A stretch of 14,689 nucleotides of DNA from Verrucomicrobia bacterium UBA1211 (GTDB lineage Bacteria > Verrucomicrobiota > Kiritimatiellia > RFP12 > UBA1067): assembly GCA_002309585.1 (NCBI GenBank), contig DBXN01000149.1, positions 5,034 to 19,722 of the forward strand. Direction: 5' to 3'. Below the pieces are notes generated by a model that saw only the letters and a program-made list of their open reading frames with translations, did not search any database and was not told the DNA's origin. Shown in pieces: positions 1 to 8,200 of this stretch. Position 1 is the stretch's first letter. Every line of letters starts with the position of its first letter. Position numbers and translations under genes: made by a program.

Positions 1-253
1 TCAGCATCGACTTCGACATCGTCGCGTTATGGATCGAGATGCGCCCGCGCCGGTCAACCTCAATCTCCAGCTGGCTGGGGGGCATGTTGTCCTGCGTGAG
101 CGTGACGCCGTTCTTGCCGTCTTCCAGCTCGATATCGGGATTGATATCCGAGGTCATCTTCAACGTCACCACGAAGAAGATGATCAGCTGGAACACGACG
201 TCGATCATCGGCGTCATGTCGATTTCACACTGTTCGCTGACACGCCTTGCCAT
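1..253 (-). CDS. exbD: ExbD/TolR-family biopolymer transport protein, 3' end cut by window edge
   Basis: ExbD/TolR proteins form the peptidoglycan-facing stator subunit that works with ExbB/TolQ, using proton flow across the inner membrane. The 84 visible codons start at ATG 253 with a GAGGGG ribosome binding site at 262-267. The protein has a very short cytoplasmic start, then the typical segment DMTPMIDVVFQLIIFFVV around residues 12-29. Asp18 sits where the family has its essential membrane aspartate (Asp25 of E. coli ExbD, Asp23 of TolR). After the single membrane span comes the beginning of the periplasmic domain (ELEDGKNGVTL and onward), which is cut by the window edge. It begins 21 bases after exbB, so the two are surely co-transcribed. 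ExbD and TolR cannot be told apart from this part alone, and the symbol is by family. Confidence 0.93.
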   Translation of the reverse strand, partial: MARRVSEQCEIDMTPMIDVVFQLIIFFVVTLKMTSDINPDIELEDGKNGVTLTQDNMPPSQLEIEVDRRGRISIHNATMSKSML

Positions 254-274
254 GGTCAGAACCCCTCTTCCGAA

Positions 275-1066
275 CTACTCCACGACCTCAACGTTACGCA
301 GATCCTTGATCAGCTCCATCGTCATCGCCTGCATGCGGAGGATCAGGCGGTTGGCGTTGTTGCGGATGCTGTAATAGAAGGTGATGGACGGGATCGCGAT
401 CGTCAGACCGCCCGCCGTCGTCCACAGCGCCTGGGAGATCGCCAACGCCAAAGCGCCGACATCCGGAGCGCCGGTGGCCAACGTCTTAAAGCACATGATC
501 ATGCCCTGCACCGTACCGAGCAGACCCAGCATCGGGGAGAGGTTGGAACAGACGGAGATCCAGTTCAGATGCTGCATGATCCGCTCGGTCTCCAGATCCG
601 CCGCCGCGCCGATCGCCTCCTGGATCACGTCAAACCCCTCCTCCACATGGGAGAAACCGGCGGAGAGGATGTTGGCCATCGGACCCGGCTCGTTCTCACA
701 CGCCTTGAGGGCCTTCATCACGTCACCCTCGGCCATGCCGGCCTTGACGTTGTTGATCAGCGTCGGGGGCATGATCTTTTGGGGCTTCACCAGGATGAAG
801 CTATCGACGATGAAGTAGATGGCGGCCGCACCGCATCCGAACAGCGCGAGCCAAAGGACCACGCCCAACCAGCCGCTGCCGGTGATGACTGACAGAAATC
901 CCGTGTCTTTCGGTTTGGCGGCTTTCTTCGCTTCCTCGGTCTGCTCCACCTTCGCCTCGCTGCTCGCCGCCACGGCCGCCTTCTCGGCATCCGCCTCCTG
1001 CGAGTAGGCATTCATCCCAGACATCATCCCAGCAACCAGAACCACCGCCATGAGTACTTTCTTCAT
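275..1066 (-). CDS. exbB: MotA/TolQ/ExbB proton channel family protein with N-terminal signal peptide
   Basis: Inner-membrane proton channel subunit, 263 residues, partner of the ExbD that follows. Start ATG 1066 has AAGAGG at 1073-1078. Residues 1 to about 22 look like a cleavable signal peptide. A periplasmic stretch rich in Ala, Glu and Lys (about 23-55) follows. Three membrane spans are visible, near 66-92, 172-195 and 205-233. The family signature LGLLGTVQGM covers residues 180-189, with Thr185 in the channel-lining position of span 2 and Thr216/Thr217 in span 3. A cytoplasmic loop lies at about 93-170, as usual for ExbB/TolQ. The extra exported N-terminus is longer than in E. coli ExbB and resembles the extended ExbB variants of other bacteria. 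Here it could touch the TPR proteins encoded just upstream. Which outer partner it drives (TonB-like, TolA-like or other) is not shown. Confidence 0.93.
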   Translation of the reverse strand: MKKVLMAVVLVAGMMSGMNAYSQEADAEKAAVAASSEAKVEQTEEAKKAAKPKDTGFLSVITGSGWLGVVLWLALFGCGAAAIYFIVDSFILVKPQKIMPPTLINNVKAGMAEGDVMKALKACENEPGPMANILSAGFSHVEEGFDVIQEAIGAAADLETERIMQHLNWISVCSNLSPMLGLLGTVQGMIMCFKTLATGAPDVGALALAISQALWTTAGGLTIAIPSITFYYSIRNNANRLILRMQAMTMELIKDLRNVEVVE

Positions 1067-1150
1067 CGTCTACCTCTTATCCTTGTATCGTCCCGCGCCC
1101 GCGGTCACCGCTGACCATCCGGCGCAGGGTATACGCACACCGTAACCGTT

Positions 1151-1180
1151 AGTGTAACAAAACCTTTCTCGAAAAAGCAA
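1151..1180 (-). promoter_or_regulatory. Possible promoter for exbB-exbD
   Basis: On the minus strand TTGCTT (1175-1180) and TACACT (1151-1156) are separated by 18 bases. The match is modest (3/6 and 4/6 to the sigma70 consensus). It sits in the 128-base gap between the small TPR gene and exbB, about 85 bases before the exbB start. The gap is AT-rich around these boxes and shows no clear terminator, so exbB may also be read from the upstream TPR promoter. The leader between this site and exbB contains a short inverted repeat, GGTCA-CCGC-TGACC. This is a guess from sequence alone. Confidence 0.35.
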
Positions 1181-1194
1181 TGCCGATTCTCACC

Positions 1195-1992
1195 CTATTT
1201 TTTCGCCCACTCGGAGGCGGCGAACTCACTCTTGAGCTGCGTCCGCATCTGGTCGGCGCGGGAGGACTGGCCCAGTTTGTCGAAGCACTTCGCCGCCTTG
1301 TAGAGCGCCTCCGGCTGTGCGTCGCGCACCGCCTTGTAGAGGGTGATGACCCGCAGATAGCCGTCCCGCAACGCCTTTTTCGCGTTATCGGCGGTATCGC
1401 CGCCCAGCAGGATAACATCGCCGCGCATGATCTGGGCATAGGCGGAGGCGGCCCGGTCACCCGACTTGATCGCCTGCGCCAACAGATCCTCGACCGTGGA
1501 GGTCTTGCCCTTCTTCAACAGCGCCTGCCAGTAGCAGGGCGCCATGTCGCCCAGATAGGCGGCCTTGGGGTCCGACCGGATAATGGTCTCGCAGACCGAG
1601 ATCGCTTTCTCGTAATTGCCGTCTTTCAGGTTGGCCTCGGCCAGATACCGGGTGGCGACCCGGTCCCACTTCAACATCAGGTAATCCTTCGCGACCTTCT
1701 CCAGCATCGGGATCGCGCTGGCGGCGTCGCCCTGGCGGACCTTGTCGATCGCGGCGACCAGTTCGTTCGGCCGCGCCACCTCGATGTCCTTGACGTTGGC
1801 GGGGTCCATCGCCATCTCGACATTCTTGCCCTTCTGGGTGACGGCGTACTTCTTTTCGCCGGGCTTCCATCGGACCGAACCCTCGATCCGCCGACCTTCC
1901 GGGGTAATAATCGTCGCCTGAATCTGCGCCATCGCCGCGCCCGCCGTGAACAGCGCCGCCAGTGCCATCGTCATTGTCGTCATCATCTTCAT
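1195..1992 (-). CDS. Exported TPR-repeat protein, 265 residues
   Basis: Start ATG 1992 is fixed by a strong GAAGGAG at 2001-2007, eight bases upstream. Residues 1-22 form a signal peptide ending AAMA, with Gln23 as the likely mature start, so the protein should be periplasmic. Residues about 24-75 form a small domain with alternating hydrophobic residues, probably beta (IQATIITPEGRRIEGSV, later NVKDIEV). The rest is helical with TPR-like pairs, for example NELVAAIDKVRQGDAASAIPMLEKV, YLAEANLKDGNYEKAISVCE and ALYKAAKCFDKLGQSSRADQM. It follows the large TPR gene after 30 bases and precedes exbB. I infer that it is a periplasmic adaptor or scaffold of the ExbB-ExbD unit, in the way CpoB/YbgF serves Tol-Pal. 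I do not recognise a named family, and no catalytic motif is visible. Confidence 0.88.
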   Translation of the reverse strand: MKMMTTMTMALAALFTAGAAMAQIQATIITPEGRRIEGSVRWKPGEKKYAVTQKGKNVEMAMDPANVKDIEVARPNELVAAIDKVRQGDAASAIPMLEKVAKDYLMLKWDRVATRYLAEANLKDGNYEKAISVCETIIRSDPKAAYLGDMAPCYWQALLKKGKTSTVEDLLAQAIKSGDRAASAYAQIMRGDVILLGGDTADNAKKALRDGYLRVITLYKAVRDAQPEALYKAAKCFDKLGQSSRADQMRTQLKSEFAASEWAKK

Positions 1993-2022
1993 GATCTCTA
2001 CTCCTTCAAAAAGCCATGTGTT

Positions 2023-5000
2023 TTACATTTCGGTCTTCGCCTGGTTCAACCAGCTGGTGACATCCGTCCGGTGCTGCCCCTCGGGGAACCGTTCCAGATA
2101 CTCCTCCGCATAGGAGACCGCATCCTCGAACTTCTTGTGCTCCAGCAGCAACGGCAGAACCGTGACATAGGTCTTCTCCAGAATCGGGCGGATCGCGTCC
2201 TGGGCGGGATCCAACCCCATCAGCAGTCCCATGAACGCCACGATCGCCTGGCCGCGCGTGTCGGCCGCCTGTTCGGCGAGCTTCAGATTCTTCTCCGCCT
2301 CCATCCTGCGGACCAGCACCTGGCCCGACATCAACCGCAGTTCGGCGTCTTTGGCGCGCGCCTCGGCAGGCCACTGGGTCTCGATCAGGGGCTTGCCGTT
2401 CGCGTCACGCGGCGTGGTGTAGTTGCGCACCATCTTGAGGGCGTCGATCGCCTCGTTGAACCGGCGGGTCCGCTCCCGGTCGTTCTTCTCGACCTTGCCC
2501 TCCTCGGAGGCGACCTCCACCAGCAGGAGATTGGCATCCACCATCTGCTGCAACCGGCTCAGGTCCGTACCCTTCGCGAATGCCGTGAGGGTCTTGTGCG
2601 CCTCCGCATACTGCTTCAGCCCCATCTGGCAACGGGCCTTGCCCAGCGTCGCGTTGGCCTTGACCGCCAGCTCCTTGGTCAGACCCAGCACCTTTTCATA
2701 CGCCTGCAGCGCCAGATCGAACTCCCGCGCGCCCTCCAGCGCCTTGGCAGCCGCATAGAACTGGCTCTCGGTATAGGTGCCGCCGGCGGCGAACATCTGC
2801 CGGTATTTCGCGACACCCTCGCCCCGCAGCCCCATATCGATCAGAGCGGCGGCCAGCATCGGGACGGAGTTCTTCGCCTCGTCGGAGTCGGGATACTCCT
2901 TCGCCAGCCGGTCGAAGGCGACCTGCGCCTTTTCGGCGTCACCGAGAATCGTATAGAGTGTGCCGACCTGGACCAGCGCGCGCGGGGCGAATTTGCCCTT
3001 CGGGGAGCGCTTGACGTACTCCTCGAACGCGTTGATCGCCAACTTCCGAATCGACTCGACCTTCTCGGGCGGGAAATTGATCTGGGTGAGGCAGACGGCC
3101 CGGGTGAAGACCGAGACATCGCCCAATTCCTCGTTCTTCTTCCGCTCCTCCTCACTCTGGGCGTAAGCCTTTGGATTCTCGGCCAACCGCGTGGTCAGAT
3201 CCCCGAACGCCTGGGCGGAACGGGAGAGCATCGCCGTCGCCGTCTTCTGCGCCTCCAGTTTCGCCTCCGCCTCCATCGTCTCGTTCGTCGCGGCGGCTTT
3301 CAGCAACCCGGTGCCATATTCGCGGTAGGCGTTGGCCAGCCGGAATTTGGCGGTGATCAGCGCGTGGCCCGCATGCTCCTTCTCAGCCAACTTGGCGTTG
3401 TAGGTCTCCAGCATCGCCAGCTCGTTGGTCTTCATCCCCATCTCGCCGTAGACCTGGGCCATCCGGCTCAAGGCGTCGTAGTAGTTGGGGGTCTTGGCGT
3501 AGTTCTCGACGATCCGCTTGTAGTAATCCAGCGCGGCGGGGTAATTCTGCGCCACCAATTCGCGCTCGCCGAAGGTCATCATCAGCTGCGGCGCGGCAAA
3601 GTGGTCGGGATAGTCCCGGAAGAACAGGGCGTAGACCTCGCGCTGCTTGTCATTCCGCTTCTGCGAGGCGTAACGCTCCGCGATCTCCCGCAGGGCGTTG
3701 CCCGCCGACTTCTTCAGCTGGGCGTTGGCCGCGAAACGCTCGGAGAGGTAACCCGTGACCGTATCCGCCATCAGGGCGGCGTCGGGATCCTTGTCGTCTT
3801 CCGCATAGGCGAGCACCAGATCCTTCAGGGCGCTGACCGACTCTTCCGACTCCGGGAACTGGTTCAGAACAATCAGGTAGGCGTTGATCGCCTCCTTGAA
3901 CTGGTTCTGGGTGAAGAGCAGCCGCGCGCCCGCGAACTGCATCTGCCGGACCTTCTGCATCTGCGCCGGCGTGACGGGGGTTTTCAGCTCCGCGCCATAG
4001 CGGTCCTTGATGAACCGGCGGATCGTCTCGGAAAGCTCGCCCGCATCGGAGGCCCACTGGCTCTCAGGAAAACGGACAAAGACGTTCAGGCTGTGGACGA
4101 AGGCGCCGTTCCCCTTCCGCTTGCGCGTCGCCGGATCCTTCTCGCCCAGCAGCAGGTCCTTGATCCGGTCCTCGTTCGGCTCCTTGTTCTTAACCTCCGC
4201 CTGCACCTCATCCCACAGCAGTTTCGCCAGCAGGTAACGGCATTGGGGCATCGGGCTTTGCCGGAGGAAACCCTTCGACCCGTCGGGATCATCCCGTTTC
4301 AGCGCCTCATGGATGTTCTTGAGCGGACCCATATAGGTCTCGATCATCTCCTGCGCCTCTTTGACCTTGCCGTTGAGCAGCGCGAGATGGGCCTTCATGA
4401 CGATCGCCTGGCCGAAGAAGACATCCTGCTTCCACAGCAGGTCATCGATCAGCTTGCCCGCATCCGCCAGAAGTTTCTTGCGCTCGTCGCCGCCCTTCAT
4501 GTCCGTCGCGATCTTCAGCATCAGCTCGGCCCGTTCGGCGCTGACGCTCCGCTTCGCGTCCTCGGTCAGCGGCACCTTCATCATCCGCCCCAACGCCGCC
4601 AGCGCCTCCTTGTCCTTGCCCAGATAGCGCAGCATCTGCGCGTACCGGTAGGCAGAGTCGCGGTAGAAGGTCTGGAGCGCGGGAGAGGGTTTGTCCACCT
4701 TCTTGAAGAAGTCCAGATAGATCTTATCCGCGTCGGGATAACGGCCGAAGGCATAATAGGCGTCGCCCTTGGCCAGCATCATCGCCCAATACTCGACGCT
4801 GTTCTTGTCCTTGACGGCGTCGATCGCCTCCTGGGCCTTGTCGAACTGGCCCTGAAGCAGCAACACCTCCAGCTCCTTGACCTTCAGCTCGGCAACCTTC
4901 GCGGGGAAACGCCGTTTCAACTCGGCGATAACCTCTTCGGCGATATCGGGCATGTTCAGGTTGTGAAGTTTTTGGATGTACTCCAATTCCTGACGGAACT

Positions 5001-5121
5001 CCGCATCCGACGCTTCCGCCTCTTCCTGCGCCCGGACCGGTCCGGCGGCGAAAAAGAGCGGCAACGCGACACAACCCGCCACACAGCTTGCAAAAAATGG
5101 ATGGATATACTTCTGTCTCAT
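2023..5121 (-). CDS. Large exported TPR-repeat protein, 1032 residues
   Basis: A long protein made almost wholly of TPR-type helix pairs, with no enzymatic motif seen. ATG 5121 is chosen as start because it gives a good signal peptide: basic MRQK, a hydrophobic core to about residue 28, then VRA-QE, with cleavage near 31/32. It also lies just after a near-consensus promoter. The upstream in-frame TTG at 5160 overlaps the -35 box and so cannot be on that transcript. TPR-like units include LLQGQFDKAQEAIDAV, AYYAFGRYPDADKIYLDFF, LVAQNYPAALDYYKRIVENY, LYTILGDAEKAQVAFDRL and ALEGAREFDLALQAYEKVLG. Such proteins are usually protein-binding scaffolds. As first gene of the TPR-TPR-exbB-exbD unit, it is probably a periplasmic component of that machine, though an independent role is possible. 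No lipobox and no TonB- or OmpA-like C-terminal domain are seen. The final residues are ordinary TPR (FEDAVSYAEEYLERFPEGQH). Confidence 0.9.
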   Translation of the reverse strand: MRQKYIHPFFASCVAGCVALPLFFAAGPVRAQEEAEASDAEFRQELEYIQKLHNLNMPDIAEEVIAELKRRFPAKVAELKVKELEVLLLQGQFDKAQEAIDAVKDKNSVEYWAMMLAKGDAYYAFGRYPDADKIYLDFFKKVDKPSPALQTFYRDSAYRYAQMLRYLGKDKEALAALGRMMKVPLTEDAKRSVSAERAELMLKIATDMKGGDERKKLLADAGKLIDDLLWKQDVFFGQAIVMKAHLALLNGKVKEAQEMIETYMGPLKNIHEALKRDDPDGSKGFLRQSPMPQCRYLLAKLLWDEVQAEVKNKEPNEDRIKDLLLGEKDPATRKRKGNGAFVHSLNVFVRFPESQWASDAGELSETIRRFIKDRYGAELKTPVTPAQMQKVRQMQFAGARLLFTQNQFKEAINAYLIVLNQFPESEESVSALKDLVLAYAEDDKDPDAALMADTVTGYLSERFAANAQLKKSAGNALREIAERYASQKRNDKQREVYALFFRDYPDHFAAPQLMMTFGERELVAQNYPAALDYYKRIVENYAKTPNYYDALSRMAQVYGEMGMKTNELAMLETYNAKLAEKEHAGHALITAKFRLANAYREYGTGLLKAAATNETMEAEAKLEAQKTATAMLSRSAQAFGDLTTRLAENPKAYAQSEEERKKNEELGDVSVFTRAVCLTQINFPPEKVESIRKLAINAFEEYVKRSPKGKFAPRALVQVGTLYTILGDAEKAQVAFDRLAKEYPDSDEAKNSVPMLAAALIDMGLRGEGVAKYRQMFAAGGTYTESQFYAAAKALEGAREFDLALQAYEKVLGLTKELAVKANATLGKARCQMGLKQYAEAHKTLTAFAKGTDLSRLQQMVDANLLLVEVASEEGKVEKNDRERTRRFNEAIDALKMVRNYTTPRDANGKPLIETQWPAEARAKDAELRLMSGQVLVRRMEAEKNLKLAEQAADTRGQAIVAFMGLLMGLDPAQDAIRPILEKTYVTVLPLLLEHKKFEDAVSYAEEYLERFPEGQHRTDVTSWLNQAKTEM

Positions 5122-5130
5122 AGTATGGGC

Positions 5131-5160
5131 ATTATACCGCACCCTTTCGCGGAAAGTCAA
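5131..5160 (-). promoter_or_regulatory. Near-consensus sigma70-type promoter for the TPR-exbB-exbD unit
   Basis: Minus strand: -35 TTGACT (5155-5160, 5/6), an 18-base spacer, and -10 TATAAT (5131-5136, 6/6). Just upstream, at about 5164-5190, the minus strand is a T-rich pyrimidine tract, where an UP element would be. The transcript should begin about seven bases after the -10, near 5124-5125. That is only 3-5 bases before ATG 5121, leaving no room for a ribosome binding site. This is the strongest promoter match in the window. Confidence 0.85.
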
Positions 5161-5203
5161 ATGGGAACAAAAGAGAAGAGAAAAGAAAATGGCGCCGCGC
5201 GGA

Positions 5204-8200
5204 TCATTTCCTTGAAAACAGGCGGTAGGCGGCCGGGATGAAGTAGAGCGAGATGAGGGAGGAGACGAGGATGCCGCCGACGGCGCCGATCCCCATGCTC
5301 ACGCGCATCTCATATCCCGGCCCGTAGCCCCAGACCATTGGCAGCATCCCGATGAGCGCCGCCGTGCAGGACATGAAGATCGGGCGGAACTTGCGCGCCG
5401 CCGCCAATCGCAGGGCCTCGTCTCTCCCCAGCCCCTCGTCCCGGCGGATGCGGCTGACCTCATCGATCAGCAGGATCGCCGCGTTCACCACCACGCCCAC
5501 CAGCATGATGCCCGCCAACAGCCCGAAGATGGAGAGCGTCATCCCCGTCAGATACAACCCCGCATAGAGGCCGAGGTAGCTGAATGGCACCGTCAGGAGA
5601 ATCATCAGCGGCTGTGCCCACGACTCCATGATCGCCGCCAGCAGGAGGTAGGTCAGGAGGATCGCCACCACCGTCACCAGCTTGAACTCGCGGACGGCCT
5701 CGACCATCATCTCGACCATCCCCGTGAAGGAGAGCGTGTAACCGGCGGGCAGTTTGGTGTTGATGATCTGGGCCTGATGCTCCATCGCGGTGCCCATCCC
5801 GTAGCCGCGCGCCATGTTGGCGTAGAGCACGACGGAACGGACTTTGTCATGCCGGACGATCTGGGTCGGCTGCAGGGTATCGCGCCGCTCCGTCACGCTC
5901 CCAACCGGGATCGGATTGCCGTCCGGTCCCGGCAGGTTCAGCGCCTCCAGCTGCTCGACGCCGGGCCGCTGGGTATACCGGACGCGGATATCGTAGGAAC
6001 GGTCGCCCTTCTTGTAGGTAGTCCGTTTGACACCCGCCACCGCCGCGCGCAGCGAGGTACCGACCGCCGCGGAGGAGACCCCCATGTCGTGCAGAACCGC
6101 CCGGTTCGGATGGAAGCGGACTTCGGGCCGGCCGGGACGGATCGAGTGCGAGACATCGGTGTTGGCGACATCGTTTTGGATCTCGGCCGCCGATGCGATC
6201 CCGATCCGGTTCAGTTCGTCGATCTCCGGGCCGCTGATGACTGCCGTCATATCCTGCTGGGAACCGCCGGTCATGTTCGGAATCATGATGGTGACGATGC
6301 AGTCCGGCAACGCGTTCAACTTGCTCCGGAAGCGCGGCAAGAGCGCGGAAATCGAGTTTTCCGACCCGCGCCGCTGTTCCATCGGCGTCAGACGCAGCTG
6401 GATCTCGGCCAAATAGGTTCCCTCCGAAACCTGCCCGATCAGCCCCTGTACCTTCCCGCAGGCAATGGCGATGTGGTCGATGGCGGGATCGTCCTGGATC
6501 ATCCGCGCCACCTCCAGTGCCCGGTCGCGGGTATGCTCCAGATTGTAATCGGCGGGGAACTCCAATTTAACGGTCATGTCGGACATATCGATCTGCGGCG
6601 CAAGGTCCATCTGCACCCGGCTCGCCAACGCACGCAGACCGTAGCCGCACAGCACCGTCCCCGCCAGCACGAAGAGCCACGCAAAGCGGTTGACGAGGGC
6701 AAGTGACCAACCGTAACTCCGTTCCAACAGGCCATAGACGAAGTTCCACGGCGCCAGGATCACACGGAGCAGACGGTTGATCCATCCGCCCCACGCGACG
6801 GTCGTTTTCGCGAGGATCGGGGTGAGCGTGAAGCTGATCAGCAACGAAGCGAAGGTAGCCGCCGTGACGGTGACGCCGAAGGGGGTGAGAAACTGGCCGA
6901 CCAGCGACCGCATTGTCGTAAGCGGCAGAAAAACGACGATGTTGGTGAGGGCGCTCGCCGCCACCGCCAGCCCGACCGCCGAGGTCGCGCGTTCGACCGT
7001 CGATCCGACATCCCCGTCGCCCGGCCGCCGTTTCGAGAGCGCCAGCGCGATGTTCTCCAGCACGACGATCGAGTTTGACACCAGAATGCCGATCGAGATG
7101 CCGAACGCGCTCAGGGTCACGATATTCATCGAATAGCCGAACCATGAAAAGGCGATCAAGGCAATGATGATCGTCACGGGGATGCTGATGAAGGCCACCA
7201 GCGCCGTCCGGATGTCGGCGAGAAAGATCAACAGCACGAGACCCGTCAGGAGGATACCGTTCACGATGCTCCGGATGCCTTCGGCCACCTGCGTCTCGAC
7301 GAAGTGGCCGTCATCGCGGAACCAGACCAGCTCCACCCCGCCGGGCACCTGGGTACGCATCTCCTCGAAGACCGCCTTCACGCGGTTCACCACGTCCACC
7401 GCGTTGGCCTCGCCCTTCTTGGTAACCTTCAGCAACACGCAGGGGTCGCCGTCGTGATACGCGAGGGTCTTAGCCCGCTCCGTCCCGAACGAAAATGCCG
7501 CCACATCGCGCAGATAGACCCGTTCGCCCCGGACGGTCCCGATTTCGATCACACCAAGATCAGCGATCTCCGCCGCCTCGGCGTCGAACATCAGCGAAAT
7601 CTCGCGCCCGTGGTCATCGATCTGGCCGATCGGGATTTTCAGGTTCTCCGTTCCGAGCGCCTGGAGAATCTGAGCCAGCGTCAACCCCCGCGCCGCCAAT
7701 TTGCCGCGGTCGACATCGATCAGTACCTCGCGCTCCATCCCGCCGATCAGCTCGACCTTCGCGACGCCCGCCAGGGAGGAGAAGCGGTCCGCGAGGGTGT
7801 TGTCGGCGTAATCGTACAGTTCGTCCGGTGGCAGCGAGCCCTTGACGGCGAGCATCGCGACCGGTGTCGCGTTGACATCGAACTTGAGGATCTTCGGTTC
7901 CTCCGCCGCCGAGGGGAGGTCATTGCGGATCAGGTCGATCTTCTCGCGGACGTCATTCGCCGCGGCATCGACATTCCGCCCCAGATTGAACTCAATCAGA
8001 ATCTGGCAGAAGTTGTTCAGACAGGTGGTCGTGATGTGCTTGATACCGTCCACCTGCACAACCGCATCCTCGATCCGCTTCGCGACGGCGGTCTCGATTT
8101 CATCAGGCGAGGCACCTGCGTAGACGGTCGCAATGGTGACATACGGCACATCGACGTGGGGCATCAGGTCCACACCGACCGACCGGAAGGCGAGAATCCC

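Noticed and set aside
1088..1150. Regulatory RNA structure before exbB
   Set aside because: Only a 5-pair hairpin (GGTCA-CCGC-TGACC) is visible; too weak to call a riboswitch or attenuator.
5161..5203. Intrinsic terminator after the permease
   Set aside because: GC-rich palindromes CCGCGCGG and GGCGCC precede a T/C-rich tract, but no stem with a usable loop forms. The tract fits better as the region upstream of the next promoter.
1180..5241. Plus-strand open frame of 1353 codons
   Set aside because: It mirrors the codon phase of both TPR genes, has no ribosome binding site, gives an Arg/His/Leu-rich protein without family features, and is explained by absence of TTA, CTA and TCA codons on the other strand.
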